A stretch of 64,000 bases of DNA. Source: Streptomyces sp. AC558_RSS880 (lineage in GTDB: Bacteria > Actinomycetota > Actinomycetes > Streptomycetales > Streptomycetaceae). Positions 36,277 through 44,838 of the stretch are shown piece by piece. The stretch is taken from assembly GCF_019049255.1 (NCBI RefSeq), contig NZ_JAGMUJ010000007.1:124001-188000 (forward strand). The letters run 5' to 3'. Within the stretch, counting starts at the first letter, position 1; every line of letters starts with the position of its first letter. A program made the position numbers and the translations under genes. The notes under the pieces were generated by a model, which did not search any database, was not told where the DNA came from, and saw only the letters and a list, made by a program, of their open reading frames with translations.

Positions 36277-38121
36277 CTAGTAGGTCAGCCCGTGCCCGAC
36301 GGGGTACAGCACCGTCGCCGGGTCGTCCGCCCGCTGCACCGGCACCGGCAGCGTCCCGCGCGGGTCCACCGTGCCCGCGATCACCCGTGCGGCCGCCCGC
36401 AGTTCGACGTCGGTCCAGGAGTACGTCGCCAGACACGCCGCCACGCCGGGCAGGTGGGCCACGTCGTAGGGGTTGCGGATCGCGACCGCGACCACCGGCT
36501 TCCCGGTCGCCAGCAACTGCTCGACCAGCGTCTTCTGGCTGCTGGTCGCGCCGACGTTGTACGTCCCGACGACCACCGCGTCCGCGTCCCGGGCCGCCGC
36601 GACCGCCTTGGCGACGGTGGCGGCGGACGGTGCCGTGCCGGTGGACAGGGCGGTGGCCGTGAAGCCCAGCCCGGTCAGGGCGTCCGCGAGCACCCCGGTC
36701 GGCGGCCCCGTCGTACCGGACGGGGAGGCGGGGTCGGCGCCGACCACCAGCAGCCTCGGCTGCCGGCGCCGGGACAGCGGCAGCAGGCCGCCCTCGTTGA
36801 CCAGCAGGGTGGTGGTGCGCTCGGCGATCCGGTCGGCGGCGGCCAGGTGCGCACGGGTGCCGACGGTGCGGTCGACCCCGGCGTGCGAGACGTACGGGTC
36901 CTCGAACAGGCCCAGTCTCGCCTTCAGCCGCAGCACCCGCAGGATCGACTCGTCGAGCCGGGACTCGGTCAGCTCGCCGTCGCGCACGGCGTTCAGGACC
37001 GCGTTCCAGGCGACGTCCAGGGAGGGCGGGTTGAGCAGCTGGTCCACGCCCGCCTTCAGTGCCAGCACCGGCACCCGGTCGTCGCCGTACTTCGTGCGGA
37101 CGCCCTCCATGCCGAGGGAGTCGGTGACCACGACGCCGTCGTAGCCCAGCTCCTCGCGCAGGATGCCGGTGAGGATGGGGCGGGAGAGGGTGGCCGGGTC
37201 CTCGGAGGCGTCGAGCGCCGGGACGACGATGTGCGCGGTCATGATGGAGTCGATGCCCGCGCCGATCGCGGCCCGGAACGGCGGCGCGTCCAGCCGCTCC
37301 CACTCCTCGCGGGTGTGGTGGATGTACGGCAGCTCGGCGTGGCTGTCGGTGATCGTGTCGCCGTGTCCGGGGAAGTGCTTGGCCGTCGAGGCGACACGGG
37401 ACGACTCGTAGCCCTCGACCTCCGCCACGACGAGATCCGCGACGGCCCGCGGGTCGGCGCCGAAGGAGCGGACGCCGATGACGGGGTTGGCCGGGTCGAC
37501 GTTGACGTCGGCCACCGGGGAGTAGTTCTGGCGGATGCCCAGGGCGCGCAGTTCGCGGCCCGCGATCCGGCCGAGGGCGCGGGCGTCGGAACGGGAGCCG
37601 CCCGCGCCGATGGCCATCGCACCGGGGAACAGGGTGGCGGGCTCGCCCACGCGGGCCACGATGCCGTGCTCCTGGTCGGTGGAGATGAGCACGGGCAGTC
37701 CGCGCTCCAGGCCGAGGGACGCCTCCTGGATGCCGTTGGACAGGTCGGCGATCTGGTGCGGGGAGCGGGTGTTGTGCGCCCAGGCGAAGTAGATGATCCC
37801 GCCGACCCGGTACCTGGCGAGCAGTTCGGCGGCCGTGCGGACACCGATCTCCTTGAGGTTGGCGTCGATGTCGGCCTGGTCCGGGTCGGTGGCGGAGTGA
37901 CCGTAGACCCGCATCACGAACAGCTGGCCGACCTTCTCCTCCAGCGTCATACGGGAGATGAGGGCGCGCAGCTTCTTGTCGTCGTGCGCGGACGGGCCGG
38001 CGGTCGCGAGGGCGGTGCCGCCGGCCGCGAGGGCGGTGGTGACGCCCGCCGTCGCGGCGAGGACGGCGCGTCTGGACGGACGTGCGGTGCTTCCCGTGCT
38101 TCCGGTGCTGCTGTCGGGCAC
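36277..38121 (-). CDS. Tat-exported glycoside hydrolase family 3, beta-N-acetylhexosaminidase-like
   Basis: The start is GTG 38121 behind AGGAG, giving 614 residues. The twin-arginine motif SRRAVLAATAGV predicts Tat export. The GH3 N-terminal barrel contains VGGIIYFAWAHNT, LISTDQEHG, and the NagZ-type KHFPGHGDTITDSHAELP, whose Asp-His pair acts as acid/base. The nucleophile is in VVTDSLGMEGV near residue 334. A C-terminal alpha/beta sandwich follows (GVLADALTGLGFTA, ending VLYPVGHGLTY). NagZ-like GH3 enzymes remove beta-GlcNAc from peptidoglycan fragments or chitooligosaccharides; the C-terminal domain resembles the two-domain chitin-linked members. Confidence 0.88.
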   Translation of the reverse strand: MPDSSTGSTGSTARPSRRAVLAATAGVTTALAAGGTALATAGPSAHDDKKLRALISRMTLEEKVGQLFVMRVYGHSATDPDQADIDANLKEIGVRTAAELLARYRVGGIIYFAWAHNTRSPHQIADLSNGIQEASLGLERGLPVLISTDQEHGIVARVGEPATLFPGAMAIGAGGSRSDARALGRIAGRELRALGIRQNYSPVADVNVDPANPVIGVRSFGADPRAVADLVVAEVEGYESSRVASTAKHFPGHGDTITDSHAELPYIHHTREEWERLDAPPFRAAIGAGIDSIMTAHIVVPALDASEDPATLSRPILTGILREELGYDGVVVTDSLGMEGVRTKYGDDRVPVLALKAGVDQLLNPPSLDVAWNAVLNAVRDGELTESRLDESILRVLRLKARLGLFEDPYVSHAGVDRTVGTRAHLAAADRIAERTTTLLVNEGGLLPLSRRRQPRLLVVGADPASPSGTTGPPTGVLADALTGLGFTATALSTGTAPSAATVAKAVAAARDADAVVVGTYNVGATSSQKTLVEQLLATGKPVVAVAIRNPYDVAHLPGVAACLATYSWTDVELRAAARVIAGTVDPRGTLPVPVQRADDPATVLYPVGHGLTY

Positions 38122-38474
38122 GTGCGCTCCTTTGGAAGGTGATCCGCGGGGGACCGGGGATCCGCTGAAGGGCATCCATTGAAGGAAACTGCCAGGAGGT
38201 CACCAATATCCGGGAAGTTTCTGCCAGTCAAGGGCATGCGCGGCAACCGGGAGGGGCCGTCATCGGCGCAACGGGAGGGGGGCGCGCCGATGACGGCGTG
38301 CTGCCGGCCGCGGCACGGCGGAGAGGGTTGGTCGGCCCTCGCAGCCAGCAGCGAGGGCCGACACCGCACCACGGAGACTCATCCGGCAGCCTGCACATGG
38401 GACGGACGGAGGCGGGGACGGGTTCCCCGCCCGGGGCGTGTTCCCCGAAGTCGGGACCGGGGGTCCGGACGGGG
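38122..38474. other. Intergenic region with hairpin and repeat-rich promoter of the GH3 gene
   Basis: This 353-bp gap has no supported gene. At 38168-38237, upstream of the GH3 start, are direct repeats AAGGGCAT (two) and CTGCCAG (two) plus an inverted pair GAAACT/AGTTTC, a likely regulatory zone. A hairpin at 38331-38362 lies downstream of the LysR gene. Confidence 0.5.
38331..38362. terminator. Hairpin downstream of lysR
   Basis: Perfect 11-bp stem GTCGGCCCTCG/CGAGGGCCGAC with a ten-base loop, about 110 bp after the stop of the LysR gene on the minus strand. No T tract is present, as is common in Streptomyces. Confidence 0.5.
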
Positions 38475-39392
38475 TCAGCGGGGCGTGTGGGCCGACACCT
38501 CGGGCCAGTGCGCGCCCAGCGCGCGGACGGTCTCCGCGATCGCCGGGCGGCGGGCCGCCCCGGTGCGCCACAGCGCGTACAGCCGCCGTACGGGCAGGGG
38601 GTCGAGCGGCACCTCCACCACCCCGGCGGGCAGCGGGCCGCGCCCCAGCCGGGGGATCAGCGCGATGCCGAGCCCGGCGGCGACCAGGGCGACCAGGGTC
38701 GGGTTCTCGTCGGCCTGGTGGACGATCTCCGGCTCGTGCCCGGCCGTGCGCAGGGTGCGCACCAGCCACTCGTGGCAGACCCGCCCCGGCGGCTGGCAGA
38801 TCCACCGCTCACCGCCCAGCTCCTCCCGCCGTACCGCCGTACGCCCCGCGAACCGATGCCCCTCGGGCACCAGCAGATCGCACAGGTCGTCCCCGATGAC
38901 CGCCTGCTCCACGCCCGCCGGAGCGGGCAGCGGCGCGATGTCCCAGTCGTGCGCGACGACGAGATCGACCGCGCCCTTGGCGACCAGGTCCACCGAGAGA
39001 TGGGGGTCGATCTCGGTGAGCCGGGTGTCGAGCGCGGGGTGCCGGCGCGCCAGGTCGGCCAGCACGGGCGGCATCAGCCCGCGGGCCGCCGACGCGAACG
39101 CGGCGATGGTCAGCCGCCCGGCCGGCACCCCGCGCCGCTCCTCCAGCTCGGTCTCCGCCCGCTCCACGATGGCGATCAGTTCCCGGGCGGCGCGCACCAG
39201 TTGATGCGCCTCGTCGGTCAGCCGTACGCCCCGGCCCTCCCGCTCCAGCAGCACGGTCCGCGTCTCCCGCTCCAGCTTGGCGATCTGCTGGGAGACGGCG
39301 GACGAGGTGTATCCGAGCGCCACGGCGGCGGCGCCGACGGTGCCGTGGACGGAGACGGCGTGCAGGGCGCGCAGCCGCTGGAGGTCGAGCAT
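38475..39392 (-). CDS. LysR family transcriptional regulator
   Basis: This 305-residue protein has an N-terminal winged helix-turn-helix (LDLQRLRALHAVSVHGTVGA, then TSSAVSQQIAKLERETR). A LysR substrate domain starting near residue 93 (GRLTIAAFASAARGLMPPVL) follows. It is divergent from the EamA transporter gene with 92 bp between the starts. That gap contains the inverted repeat AGCGATG/CATCGCT at 39414-39420 and 39443-39449, a probable binding site. The regulator very likely controls the exporter, the usual LysR/EamA pairing; its ligand is unknown. Confidence 0.88.
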   Translation of the reverse strand: MLDLQRLRALHAVSVHGTVGAAAVALGYTSSAVSQQIAKLERETRTVLLEREGRGVRLTDEAHQLVRAARELIAIVERAETELEERRGVPAGRLTIAAFASAARGLMPPVLADLARRHPALDTRLTEIDPHLSVDLVAKGAVDLVVAHDWDIAPLPAPAGVEQAVIGDDLCDLLVPEGHRFAGRTAVRREELGGERWICQPPGRVCHEWLVRTLRTAGHEPEIVHQADENPTLVALVAAGLGIALIPRLGRGPLPAGVVEVPLDPLPVRRLYALWRTGAARRPAIAETVRALGAHWPEVSAHTPR

Positions 39393-39484
39393 GACGGCGG
39401 CTCCCGATCGGTTAGCGATGCTTCATCCAACCATGCAGGGATCATCGCTGGTGCTGAAGTGTGGCGGGCGGTGATCCTCGACGC

Positions 39485-40414
39485 ATGCGCCCTTCCCACC
39501 TGTTCCTCGCCGTCCTCGTCACCGCCGTGTGGGGGGTGAACTTCACCGTCATCGAGGTCGGGCTCGACCACTTCCCGCCGCTGCTCTTCTCCGCCCTGCG
39601 CTTCCTGGTGGCGGCGCTGCCCGCGGTGTTCCTCGTGGGACGGCCCAAGGTGGCGTGGAAGTGGATCGTGGGGGTGGGGCTCACCCTGGGGGTGGCCAAG
39701 TTCGGGCTGCTGTTCGTCGGCATGGACGCGGGGATGCCGGGCGGACTGTCCTCGCTGGTGCTCCAGATCCAGGCGGTGTTCACGGCCCTGTTCGCCTTCG
39801 CGCTCCTCGGCGAACGCCCCTCCCGGGTCCGGCTGGTGGGCATGGCGGTGGCGCTGGCCGGGATCGGCGTGGCCGCGGTCGACGAGGGCACCTCCGGGCC
39901 GCTGCTCGGCTTCGCCCTGGTCGTCGCGGCGGCGGCCTGCTGGGGCGTCTCCAACATCCTCACCCGCAAGGCGGCACCCCCGGACGCCCTGAACTTCATG
40001 GTCTGGGTGAGCACGGTGCCGGTGCTGCCGCTGCTCGCCCTGTCGCTGCTGCTCGAGGGCCCGTCCCAGGACCTCGACGCGCTGCGCGGCCTGGACTGGC
40101 CGGGCGCGGGCACGGTGCTCTTCGTCGCCTGGATCGCCACGGTGTTCGGCTTCGGCGCCTGGGGCTGGCTGCTGCGCCGCCACCCCGCCTCCACGGTCGC
40201 GCCCTTCTCCCTGCTCGTCCCGGTCTTCGGGATGTCGTCGGCCGCGCTGTTCCTGGGCGAGTCGGTGACCCCGCTGCGGTGGTGCGCGGCGGCACTGCTG
40301 GTGGGCGGGGTGGCGCTGGCCTCGGTGCCCCCGCGGCGGCCGGTGGCGGTGTCGGCGGTGAAACCCGTTCGACGGACGGAGGCGCGTGCGGAAGACTCCC
40401 CGGTCGGCCGATGA
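39485..40414 (+). CDS. EamA/DMT family transporter
   Basis: This 309-residue integral membrane protein consists of two EamA repeats of about five helices each. Repeat 1 is [20 protein letters not shown] to [18 protein letters not shown]; repeat 2 is [20 protein letters not shown] to [15 protein letters not shown]. The second WGxxN motif matches the first, as in YdcZ/RhaT-related exporters of amino acids or metabolites. Its stop overlaps the first possible start of the GNAT gene (ATGA at 40411), so the two may be co-translated. It is under probable LysR control. Confidence 0.9.
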   Translation: MRPSHLFLAVLVTAVWGVNFTVIEVGLDHFPPLLFSALRFLVAALPAVFLVGRPKVAWKWIVGVGLTLGVAKFGLLFVGMDAGMPGGLSSLVLQIQAVFTALFAFALLGERPSRVRLVGMAVALAGIGVAAVDEGTSGPLLGFALVVAAAACWGVSNILTRKAAPPDALNFMVWVSTVPVLPLLALSLLLEGPSQDLDALRGLDWPGAGTVLFVAWIATVFGFGAWGWLLRRHPASTVAPFSLLVPVFGMSSAALFLGESVTPLRWCAAALLVGGVALASVPPRRPVAVSAVKPVRRTEARAEDSPVGR

Positions 40415-40425
40415 GGGAGAGCGAC

Positions 40426-41067
40426 ATGGGTTTCGTCCTGGAAGGACCGGTTCTCGAGGGCGCGTCGGTGCGCCTGGAACCGCTGGAGCACCGGCACACC
40501 GCCGAGCTGGCCCTGGCGGCGGAGGAGGACCGGGACACGTACGCGTACACGTGGGTGCCCAGGGCCGGCGAGGTCGGCGCGTACATCGACGCGCAGCTCG
40601 CCCGCGCGGCGACCGGCCGGCTCGCCCCCTACGCGCAGATCTCCCTCGCCACGGGACGCGCGGTGGGCGCCACGGCGTACTGGGAACCCCGCTCCTGGCT
40701 GAGCGAGGACCGGCTCGACGCGATCGAGGTCGGCTTCACCTGGCTGGCCGGCTCCGCCCAGGGCACGGGCGTCAACGCCGAGTCCAAACTCCTGCTGTTC
40801 GGGCACGCCTTCGAGGAGTGGGGCGTGTCCCGCGTCGACCTGAAGACCGACGCCCGCAACACCCGCTCCCGCACCGCGATCGAACGCACCGGCGCCCGCT
40901 TCGAGGGCGTCCTGCGCAACTGGTCCCGCTCCTGGGCACCGGGCGAGGAGGACCGCCTGCGCGACTCGGCGATCTACTCGATCACGGCGGAGGACTGGCC
41001 GGAGGTCCGCCGCCGACTGGAACAGAGGGTGGCGGCGGCCCGGACGCCGGGAAGCGAAGCCCCTTAG
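40426..41067 (+). CDS. GNAT family acetyltransferase, RimJ/RimL-like
   Basis: The ATG at 40426 is preceded by GAGGGAGA at good spacing; ATG 40411, overlapping the transporter stop, is the alternative. The 213-residue protein matches the RimJ/RimL-type GNATs (Acetyltransf_3): [40 protein letters not shown] (acetyl-CoA loop), [20 protein letters not shown], and the final [20 protein letters not shown]. It may acetylate a small molecule exported by the neighbouring carrier or a protein N-terminus. A dispersed palindromic repeat begins right at its stop codon. Confidence 0.85.
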   Translation: MGFVLEGPVLEGASVRLEPLEHRHTAELALAAEEDRDTYAYTWVPRAGEVGAYIDAQLARAATGRLAPYAQISLATGRAVGATAYWEPRSWLSEDRLDAIEVGFTWLAGSAQGTGVNAESKLLLFGHAFEEWGVSRVDLKTDARNTRSRTAIERTGARFEGVLRNWSRSWAPGEEDRLRDSAIYSITAEDWPEVRRRLEQRVAAARTPGSEAP

Positions 41068-41112
41068 GGGCGCGGGGCTGTGACATGTGCGGCTCCGCCG
41101 CGTGGGCGCGAA
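41067..41112 (+). repeat. Dispersed Streptomyces intergenic repeat, copy A
   Basis: The sequence AGGGGCGCGGGGCTGTGACA, then TGCGGCTCCGCCGCGTGGGC, starts at the stop of the GNAT gene. Almost the same sequence is found inverted at about 60130-60205. It contains GCGGCTCCGCCGC, a stem-loop. Confidence 0.7.
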
Positions 41113-41172
41113 CAACCACGACGCACCCGCTGCACAAGGCCTCCGCCCCGAGCTCGCGCGCCCCCGGAGGGG

Positions 41173-42402
41173 TCAGGGCGCAGGAGACCCCTCACGCAAC
41201 TCCGGCGTACTCACGCCGACGTACAGCACCGCGACCACGCACAGCAGCCCGCCCGTCACCAGCGCCGCCGCCCCGGACGTCGCGCCGGCCACCAGCCCCG
41301 CGCGCATGTTGCCGAGGTGCGGGCCGGCCTGTCCGACGATCTGCTCGGCGGCCGTGACCCGGCCCAGCAGGGCGTCGGGCGTACGGGTCTGCACGATCGT
41401 GGTGCGGGAGAGCACCGACAGGGCGTCGGCCCCACCGGCCACGACCAGCAGCCCCAGACCGACCCAGGGGCTGCTCATGACACCGAACGAGGCCAGCGCG
41501 GCCCCCCACACGCCGGCCCCGAACAGCATCACGAGACCGGGACGGCCCAGGTGGGTCACCGCCCCGGACAGCGCGGACGCCAGCACGCCGCCGATCGCGA
41601 TCGCCGACAGGAACAGGCCCAGCGTGCGCGGATCACCGCCGAACCGTTCGTCGTTGATCAGCGGGAACAGGCTGGCCGGCATCGACAGGACGGTGGCGGC
41701 GAGGTCGGTGACGAGCGCGCCGCGCACCACCCGGTGGCCGGCCAGGAAGCGCAGCCCGTCCAGCACCCCGTGCAGTCCGGCGCGGGACGGCTCGCCCTCG
41801 GGCGGCAGCGCGGGCAGACCGAACGCGCCGTAGAAGGACAGGAGGAAGCTCAGCGCGTCGAGCAGATAGCAGACGCCGATGCCGAACCAGCCGAGCAGCA
41901 GACCCCCGAGCGCGGGGCCGAGGAGCATCATCGCCTGACCGGTGACCTGGTAGAGCGCCAGTCCGGAGGCCACCTGCTCCTTGGGCAGCAGCCGGGGGAC
42001 GAACACACCGGCCGCCGGACCGCCGACCGCCGCGCAGGCGGACTGGGCGGCGACCAGGGCGAGCACACCGGCCACCGGCACGTTCCCGGTGAACCCCTGG
42101 ACCGCCAGCAGCAGTGAGCACAGCGCCTGGCCCACCGTCGCAGCCAGGAAGATCCGGCGCCGGTCACCCCGGTCGACCCAGGCCCCGGCGAACAGGCCGA
42201 AGCAGACCAGCGGCACCGCCTGGACGAGACCCACCGCGCCGCTCCAGGCCGCGCTGTGCGTCATCTCCCAGACCTGGTACATGACGGTGACCATGGTCAT
42301 GAAGCCGCCGAGGGTGGACACCGTCCGCCCGATCAGCAGACGCCGGAAGACCGGCGAGGTGCGCAGGGGACGCACGTCGATGAACGTGCGCGACAGGCTC
42401 AT
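41173..42402 (-). CDS. MFS transporter, MFS_3 (EntS-like) family
   Basis: This 409-residue protein has about twelve membrane spans and the family's features: an N-terminal RTSPVFRRLLIGRTVSTLGG, the A-motif-like AGAWVDRGDRRRIFLAATVG between TM2 and TM3, and a large helical second half. The MFS_3 group includes the enterobactin exporter EntS and macrolide pumps. It is an exporter of an unknown small molecule. The gene stands alone between the GNAT repeat region and the sugar isomerase gene; 91 bp separate its start from the latter's stop. Confidence 0.85.
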   Translation of the reverse strand: MSLSRTFIDVRPLRTSPVFRRLLIGRTVSTLGGFMTMVTVMYQVWEMTHSAAWSGAVGLVQAVPLVCFGLFAGAWVDRGDRRRIFLAATVGQALCSLLLAVQGFTGNVPVAGVLALVAAQSACAAVGGPAAGVFVPRLLPKEQVASGLALYQVTGQAMMLLGPALGGLLLGWFGIGVCYLLDALSFLLSFYGAFGLPALPPEGEPSRAGLHGVLDGLRFLAGHRVVRGALVTDLAATVLSMPASLFPLINDERFGGDPRTLGLFLSAIAIGGVLASALSGAVTHLGRPGLVMLFGAGVWGAALASFGVMSSPWVGLGLLVVAGGADALSVLSRTTIVQTRTPDALLGRVTAAEQIVGQAGPHLGNMRAGLVAGATSGAAALVTGGLLCVVAVLYVGVSTPELREGSPAP

Positions 42403-42493
42403 GAGGGCATGGCGGAAGAACGGCGGGCGTACTGAGGCATGGCGGGGACACTAACCGGACGCCGGCCGCCCCGGCCAGTGGATTTCCGTGCGG

Positions 42494-43294
42494 TCAGGCC
42501 GACTCGTTCAGCAGCCGGGTCAGGTGCTCCCGGCCCTGAGTGAGCAGGCCGGGCAGCGGGGCGGCGTCGGCGTACCAGCGCTTCTCGTACTCCCAGCAGA
42601 GCCAGCCGTCCCAGCCGTGACGGGAGAGGACCTCCACGCAGTCCGCCAGCGGGAGGACACCCGCGCCGAGCGGCAACGGCGTCGTGTCGTCGGCGGAGGC
42701 GATGTCCTTGACCTGGACGTAGCCGAGGTGCGGGGAGAGGGCCGCGTAGCTCTCGGTGGGCTGTTCGCCGCCGAGCCAGGTGTGCATCACGTCCCACAGC
42801 GCGCCCACCTGACGGTGGCCGACGAGGCCGAGGACCCTGATCGCGTCGGCGCCGGTGCGATGCGAGTCGTGGGTCTCCAGCAGGATGCGTACGCCCAGGT
42901 CGGCGGCGTACTCGGCGGCCGTGCCCAGCCGGCGGGCGGCCGTCGCGTCCGCCTCCTCGGGGCTCTGTGCGGTGCCGCCGCCGGGGAAGACCCGGACGAA
43001 GGGGGCGCCGAGGTCCCGGGCCAGGTCGAGGAGGGCGCGGATCTCGGTGAGGACGGGTTCGTCCTCACCGGGCGCGGCGACCCGGGCGTACCCGGCGAGG
43101 CCCAGGATCTCGACGCCGGCCGCCTTGAACCCGGCGGCCACGTCGGCGCGTTGTGCGGGAGTGAGACCCGGGTGGACGGGTTCCTCGGGATGGGCGCGCA
43201 GTTCGACGCCGTGGTAGCCGTGCGCGGTCGCGAGGGCCAGCACCTCCGTGAGGGGCAGACCGGGGACGCCGAGGGTCGAGAACGCCAGCTTCAT
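42494..43294 (-). CDS. Sugar phosphate isomerase/epimerase (AP endonuclease 2 TIM barrel)
   Basis: This 266-residue TIM barrel has the metal-binding series of the xylose isomerase-like family: YHGVELRAHPE, ILLETHDSHRTG (Glu), GALWDVMHTWLGG (Asp and His), YVQVKDI (Asp) and WDGWLCWEYEKRW (Glu). Such enzymes isomerise or epimerise sugar or keto-inositol derivatives. It lies between the MFS gene and the LacI gene, all on the minus strand, and resembles in family the isomerase of the divergent operon (47135). Both probably serve the same sugar pathway. Confidence 0.82.
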   Translation of the reverse strand: MKLAFSTLGVPGLPLTEVLALATAHGYHGVELRAHPEEPVHPGLTPAQRADVAAGFKAAGVEILGLAGYARVAAPGEDEPVLTEIRALLDLARDLGAPFVRVFPGGGTAQSPEEADATAARRLGTAAEYAADLGVRILLETHDSHRTGADAIRVLGLVGHRQVGALWDVMHTWLGGEQPTESYAALSPHLGYVQVKDIASADDTTPLPLGAGVLPLADCVEVLSRHGWDGWLCWEYEKRWYADAAPLPGLLTQGREHLTRLLNESA

Positions 43295-43542
43295 GGAAAC
43301 GGACCCTACCCGCGACCCCGGGTGTCACTCCCTCTCGTCACTCCGGTGTCGCGGCCCGCGGCCGGCGGACACAGACCTGCGCGTCCGCCTCGGCGGCGTT
43401 GACGGGAACCGGTTCGCACGGCCGCTCCGCGCCGTCGGCACCCTCCGGACTCCGCCACCGGCACTCCCTCAGGAGCGCGGGGAACCACGCGGAAACCACC
43501 GACCACCCGCACCGACGGTGCGGACCCCGGACCCCGGTCCGA

Positions 43543-44589
43543 TCACCCCCGCGGCACCGCGGTGGACCCCCGCACCATCAACTCCCCCCGGACCCCCGCG
43601 ATGCCTCCCGGCGGCGGCTCCTCCCGCCCCATCGCGATCCGCCCCGCGCGGGCCCCCGCCTCCGCCAGCGGCAACCGCACCGTCGTCAGCGCCGGCACCG
43701 CGTCGATGCTGAACGGCAGATCGTCGAACCCGGCCACCGACACGTCGTCCGGGATCCGCAGCCCCGAGTCCCGCAGCGCCGCGCACGCCCCCAGCGCGAC
43801 GGAGTCGTTCGCGGCGACGACGGCGGTCAACGACGGGTCACGGCGCAGGAGTTCGAGCGTCGCCTCGTACCCCGACCGCCGGTCGTACCGGCCGTGGACC
43901 GTCCAGCGCGGGTCCTCCTCGAGGCCGTGCGCGGCCAGCGCGTCCCGGTGTCCCTCGAGCCGGTGACGGGTGGTGGTGCGTTCCTGGGGGCCCGCGATGT
44001 ACCCCAGCCGCCGGTGCCCCAGCCCGATGAGGTGCTCGGTGAGTTCCCGCCCGCCGCCCCGGTTGTCGAAGGTCAGCGCGATCGCCCCGGTCTCCGGCGC
44101 CGGCGGCCGGCCGCACAGCACCACCCGGGTCCCGGCGTCCGCCAGTTTCCGCAGCTTCGCGTCCATGGCCGCCTTGTGCGGCGCGTCCTCGATCGCGCCG
44201 CCGGTCAGCACCACCGCCGCCGCCCGCTGCCGCTGGAGCAGCGTGAGATAGGTCAGTTCGCGTTCGGGTGAGCCGCCGGTGTTGCACACGACCGCGAGTC
44301 TCTCCCCGCCCGCGCGCCCGCCCGGACCGCCGATCTCCGCCTGGATCGCGCTCGCCATGATCCCGAAGAACGGGTCGGCGATGTCGTTCACCAGGATGCC
44401 CACCAGGTCGGAGGTGGCGGCGGCCAGGGCGCTCGCGGGGCCGTTGAGGACGTAGTCCAGCTCGTCCACGGCCTTCAGCACCCGTTCACGGGTGGTCGCG
44501 GCCACGGGATAGTTCCCGTTGAGCACGCGCGACACCGTCGCGGGGGAGACCTGCGCGCGAGCCGCCACGTCCGCCAGGGTCACCGTCAT
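43543..44589 (-). CDS. LacI family repressor of the sugar operon
   Basis: The ATG at 44589 gives 348 residues. The LacI helix-turn-helix and hinge are standard: VTLADVAARAQVSPATVSRV, LNGNYPVAATTRERVLKAVDEL, LNGPASALA. A periplasmic-binding-protein-like effector domain follows (DLVGILVNDIADPFFGIMAS, LGYIAGPQERTTTRHRLEGH, AVVAANDSVALGACAALRDSG). It is divergent from the oxidoreductase operon. A LacI-type site is at 44770-44781 and another is inside the second gene at 46065-46076. Its leader region holds a CACACC repeat at 44631-44655. Confidence 0.9.
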   Translation of the reverse strand: MTVTLADVAARAQVSPATVSRVLNGNYPVAATTRERVLKAVDELDYVLNGPASALAAATSDLVGILVNDIADPFFGIMASAIQAEIGGPGGRAGGERLAVVCNTGGSPERELTYLTLLQRQRAAAVVLTGGAIEDAPHKAAMDAKLRKLADAGTRVVLCGRPPAPETGAIALTFDNRGGGRELTEHLIGLGHRRLGYIAGPQERTTTRHRLEGHRDALAAHGLEEDPRWTVHGRYDRRSGYEATLELLRRDPSLTAVVAANDSVALGACAALRDSGLRIPDDVSVAGFDDLPFSIDAVPALTTVRLPLAEAGARAGRIAMGREEPPPGGIAGVRGELMVRGSTAVPRG

Positions 44590-44630
44590 GTCTCGTCCTC
44601 CGCCTCGCGCGTTCGCCGTACGCCGTCGTA

Positions 44631-44655
44631 CACACCCACACCCACACCCACACCC
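44631..44655. repeat. Hexanucleotide microsatellite (CACACC)4
   Basis: Four consecutive CACACC units, continuing as CCCATGG, lie 42 bp upstream of the LacI start codon, in the leader or promoter. The length could vary by slippage. Confidence 0.75.
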
Positions 44656-44769
44656 ATGGTTCCGAGCAGACCCTACGGCCATCCGCCCGGTTGTTCGCCC
44701 CCTCGAACAACTCGGGTTCGCCGTGGTCTTGTCCACACCGCTGTTCAGAGGCTAGCTTCTACGTACATA

Positions 44770-44781
44770 GAAAGCGCTTGC
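44770..44781. promoter_or_regulatory. LacI-type operator GAAAGCGCTTGC
   Basis: The palindromic core AAGCGCTT with flanks fits the CG-centred LacI-family consensus. It lies 58 bp before the oxidoreductase GTG and about 180 bp upstream of the divergent lacI start, so it probably controls both. Confidence 0.65.
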
Positions 44782-44838
44782 TGTCACGCTCACCAGTGGG
44801 GCGTACGCGGCGCGCGAACCGCGTACGAAGGGAATGAC

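Noticed and set aside
38298-39539. A 413-codon plus-strand frame over the LysR gene
   Set aside because: It lies antisense to a normal LysR gene; composition is typical of a shadow frame.
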